Positions 61,403 to 64,000 of a DNA stretch of 64,000 nucleotides are shown in pieces; the stretch's first letter is position 1; each line of letters begins with the position of its first letter. This DNA is from Strongylocentrotus purpuratus (Eukaryota; Echinodermata; Echinoidea; Camarodonta; Strongylocentrotidae), in contig NW_022145611.1 of the NCBI RefSeq assembly GCF_000002235.5, positions 12,481,382 to 12,545,381 of the forward strand, given 5' to 3'. The notes below the pieces were generated by a model. It was not told where the DNA came from. It was given only the letters and a program-made list of their open reading frames with translations, and did not search any database. A program made the position numbers and the translations under genes.

Positions 61403-61903
61403 AGGTAATACAAAGTTTTGGGAAATTTTGAAAATTGGGTGGATAGTGATTTTTTACAATTTTGATATATTTGGATGCTCATGTGGATGTAGTATAAGCA
61501 CTAGAAAATTTAGCCCCTAAAAAATGTCTGTTTTCGACCAAAATTGAATATAAAAAATTACCGGTGCTCCCGGTAAATTTTGATAATTTTCACATAGCGC
61601 CTACGGCCGTACAATGGTAGCTGCCACCATGAAAATCTCAGAATATGTAGTTGTGATATATAATTCCAAACCGGAATAGCTAATCGGTCGATTGTAGTCA
61701 AGAAACATTGTTTTATAGCTTGATTAATATATTGACCTTGAGAGGGAGCTATACAACATAAAGAGTTTGTTATTTATAATTTCATAACTTTAGACTCGAT
61801 TTCAACCGCGACAACGATCACTGAATATTGTAGGATAGTATATGCTTCCAATATGTTCATTTGAACCAAATTCATGACCCCATACCAAAACTTTGTAATA
61901 GCT
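61403..61903. mobile_element. 501-bp miniature element flanked by TTAA
   Basis: TTAA-AGGTAATACAAAGTTTTGG ... CCAAAACTTTGTAATAGCT-TTAA, an inverted repeat of about 19 bp with two mismatches. Confidence 0.7.
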
Positions 61904-63011
61904 TTAAGGAACCTTTCTGGCAACCAAATAAAGATAGACTTAAAGCACGAGGAAGTGAACTATAAAGGTCAAGAACGATGTGACAGTTATAGACATTATA
62001 AGTGTTACGAATCGGAGAGTGGCATTGAAGAGGAGCATATTACAGTCAAACGTGATAATAACAGACCATCTTTTATTTGATATCGATGAAACATTTGATT
62101 TCTTTAAAATGAATAAGTAGGGAAGGGATAACACTTGATACGTGAGTAATTAGATTCCGTTTGCTTTTATGAGTTTATAGGTGCCTGTGATAAAAGTTGG
62201 TGAAAGCTGGAGGAGCGAAAATTAAGATGACAATAAATACCGATGGTCGATTAGATAGGTATCTATGGTATATGTGAGCAAATTGAAGTGAGTAAGTGCG
62301 TAGAAAAAGTGATTCATGGCATATAACCAAGTCACTTTATAGTCGTCTCAAATTTGTTTTAGATAATATATTGTCATTTCTTTCAGATAATATTGGAAGT
62401 GGCACGTACTTATTTTTGAAATAAAATGAGGGAGAGGTGGAAAATGATTTGTAAAAAATATTTAAAAACATGAGGAAGAGATTAAGACAGGCAGATGAAG
62501 AGAGAAAGAGATATAGGGCGAGGGAGGGGGGGGGGGAGATACTTCTAACAATGCGTTCGATCTAGCTAACGCTTGTGAAGGGAAATTAGAGGAAATGAAG
62601 TCCACTCAGATTGATCGAGAATCTTCAACGTGGAAGTCTTGAAAATACTTGAGGGCTGTAGGATGACAGAATGACATGTTTTGGATGTCTTGAAGTACCC
62701 GCTTCAATATGAAGAAAAACCAAACAACATTAACCCGATGCATGAAGTGGCAAAATTAATATACTCAGAAAATTTAATAAAACCCTTTTCTGTTCTTCTT
62801 AGAGTGTTTGTAAAACGAAAGTATATGTTGTAAATTAAGCAGCCGTTATTTGAACGTGTTATCCGTCTCTATAAGACGGGATAAACTCAACCAATTAGTT
62901 TTGAACCATCAATAAATTCATATCGACGTTAATTTCCAAAAATGTTTTTCATACTTTATGATGCTAGCTGGGCTTATGTGAATATACCATGTGTGAGCTG
63001 TATACCGTCTG

Positions 63012-63080
63012 TTCAGAGCGAGATAGGCTTTATCTTTGTGTTAAAGTATAAGATATAACGCCCTTCTGGCTCAAAACAGA
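63012..63080. repeat. CAGAAGGGCGTTA hairpin, diverged copy
   Basis: GAGCGAGATAGGCTTTATC on the left and ATATAACGCCCTTCTGGCTC on the right keep the layout of 31395-31465, including the central GTGTTAAAGTA-like segment; the left arm is diverged. Confidence 0.6.
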
Positions 63081-63597
63081 ATATTTCTTCAATAATTCAA
63101 TTAATGCAGCCGGTGAACAATGTACATCAGCGCTCTACGGAGCATCAACTGCATTATCTTTTTCAAGTCAGTAGTTCACTCCGGCGTACGTCATCTTATT
63201 ATTACAAAAATCATCTTCTCCCAGTTAAAGTGTATAAGATACCATGAAATAAAGGGAAATATTAAGGGATCCCTACTGATATCTCAAAGAGCAGCGACAG
63301 GTAGTGTTCGCTACTGAGCCAATTCTGTCTCCTAGAACTTCTAGATACGTCAAGTATCATCGGCCTAATGGGTTTCCTGTAGGCATCTCTCGTTGCCATG
63401 GTAACAATCTAATTGAGCATCATCCTGAAGATAAAGGGTTCATTTTCTTGGGGAGCTTCGGGACATCCTCTTGAGTTGCCTTAAGAGCTAATGGGGGACT
63501 AGCGATACAAAATTGTTAAATGGAGCAGATTATTGAGACATAGGATGTAATATGGGTGTGTCGAGAGAATGGTCGAGGAGGAGATGAGGGGGGGGGG

Positions 63598-63792
63598 GGT
63601 GGGAGTGAGGAAGAGAGAGAGAGTTGGAGCGGGGGTTGATAGGGTAGAATAAGAGAATGAAATGATGAAGAGAAATAGAGACATGGGTGAGAATGAGGTA
63701 CAAGAAACAGAGAGAGAAAAGGAGGGAGAGAGACAGAGAGAAGGAGGGAGAGAGAGAGAGAGAGAAGGAGAGAAAGAGAGAGAGAGAGAGAC

Positions 63793-63824
<32 letters not shown>

Positions 63825-63850
63825 GGGGGATGCGTGAGGGGGGGGGGGGG
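63598..63850. repeat. (GA)n/G-rich tract
   Basis: Long purine tract with GGGA and (GA)n blocks bounded by two poly(G) runs (about 63589 and 63838). No coding meaning on either strand. Confidence 0.9.
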
Positions 63851-64000
63851 TAGTTTGAAGGGCCGGTACTGTCTAGTGACAAACACGTATGATTACTCTT
63901 TCTCCGTGCTCGGGGATATTTCTCGGTGCCTTTTGTTAACGATGTCACGTTTCTCGTCTCGTCATATTTTTATGAACATGTTCCTGTATAGCTTTTCTAC

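Larger units (their letters stand above)
57935..64000. other. 3' flank of NRDE2, no further gene recognised
   Basis: It contains two TTAA-flanked elements, a full SINE, two GA-rich tracts and one CAGAAGGGCGTTA hairpin, listed separately. Open frames at 60971-61201, 61874-62080 and 63120-63317 show no recognisable domain and no supporting splice or codon signal, so I do not call genes there. AATAAA at about 59669 is one possible NRDE2 end. Confidence 0.5.

Noticed and set aside
61874-62080. Open frame of 68 residues, Lys/Glu-rich
   Set aside because: It starts inside the end of the TTAA-flanked element and shows no domain.
1-64000. CRISPR array, prophage, operon or retrovirus-like element
   Set aside because: Spliced animal genes throughout; repeats are tandem or dispersed without regular spacers, and no capsid, envelope, integrase or LTR pair was seen.

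Overview
This is animal nuclear DNA: AT-rich, with long introns bounded by GT-AG sites, no prokaryote-style operons, and many microsatellites and small transposon remnants. The genes, the tRNA-derived SINEs with (ATT)n tails, the many miniature inverted-repeat elements and a long foldback transposon resembling the sea-urchin TU type suggest a marine invertebrate deuterostome, most likely an echinoderm and perhaps a sea urchin. The species call is inference. All gene identities come from reading the spliced translations and comparing them with remembered vertebrate family members.

Layout. (1) 1-12754, plus strand: the 3' two thirds of a GH38 lysosomal-type alpha-mannosidase closest to MAN2B2; 13 exons are readable and the 5' end lies outside the window. 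(2) 12755-17054: a gene-free gap between two convergent genes, filled with small inverted-repeat elements. (3) 17055-22666, minus strand: complete YIF1, a five-pass ER/Golgi membrane protein, 7 coding exons, 323 aa. (4) 26831-28775, minus strand: complete MCFD2-like secreted EF-hand protein, 4 coding exons, 167 aa. (5) 28776-37977: mostly empty, with a candidate 5' UTR exon of MCFD2, an ATAA-type simple repeat and a decayed LINE 3' end. (6) 38107-43484, plus strand: complete stathmin-domain protein of the STMND1 type, 5 coding exons, 330 aa. (7) 48161-57934, plus strand: complete NRDE2 homologue, 10 coding exons, 1266 aa. (8) 57935-64000: no gene recognised; SINE, miniature elements and GA-rich tracts.

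The five genes do not form one pathway. MAN2B2 degrades glycans in lysosomes; YIF1 and MCFD2 both serve early secretory traffic, MCFD2 as the soluble partner of the LMAN1 cargo receptor; the stathmin-domain protein probably acts on tubulin at membranes; NRDE2 works in nuclear RNA surveillance. They look like ordinary neighbours.

Most of the unusual content is repeat biology. The best items are a 1956-bp foldback element whose arms are made of inverted tandem units (4117-6072); a MAN2B2 exon with no AG at its expected acceptor (about 11669); a five-copy, 157-bp-period array that carries a direct-repeat AGGTCA motif in every unit (55137-56127, in an NRDE2 intron); three short elements with TTAA at both ends; and a recurring CAGAAGGGCGTTA hairpin. 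I found no prophage, CRISPR, operon-type or retrovirus-like system.
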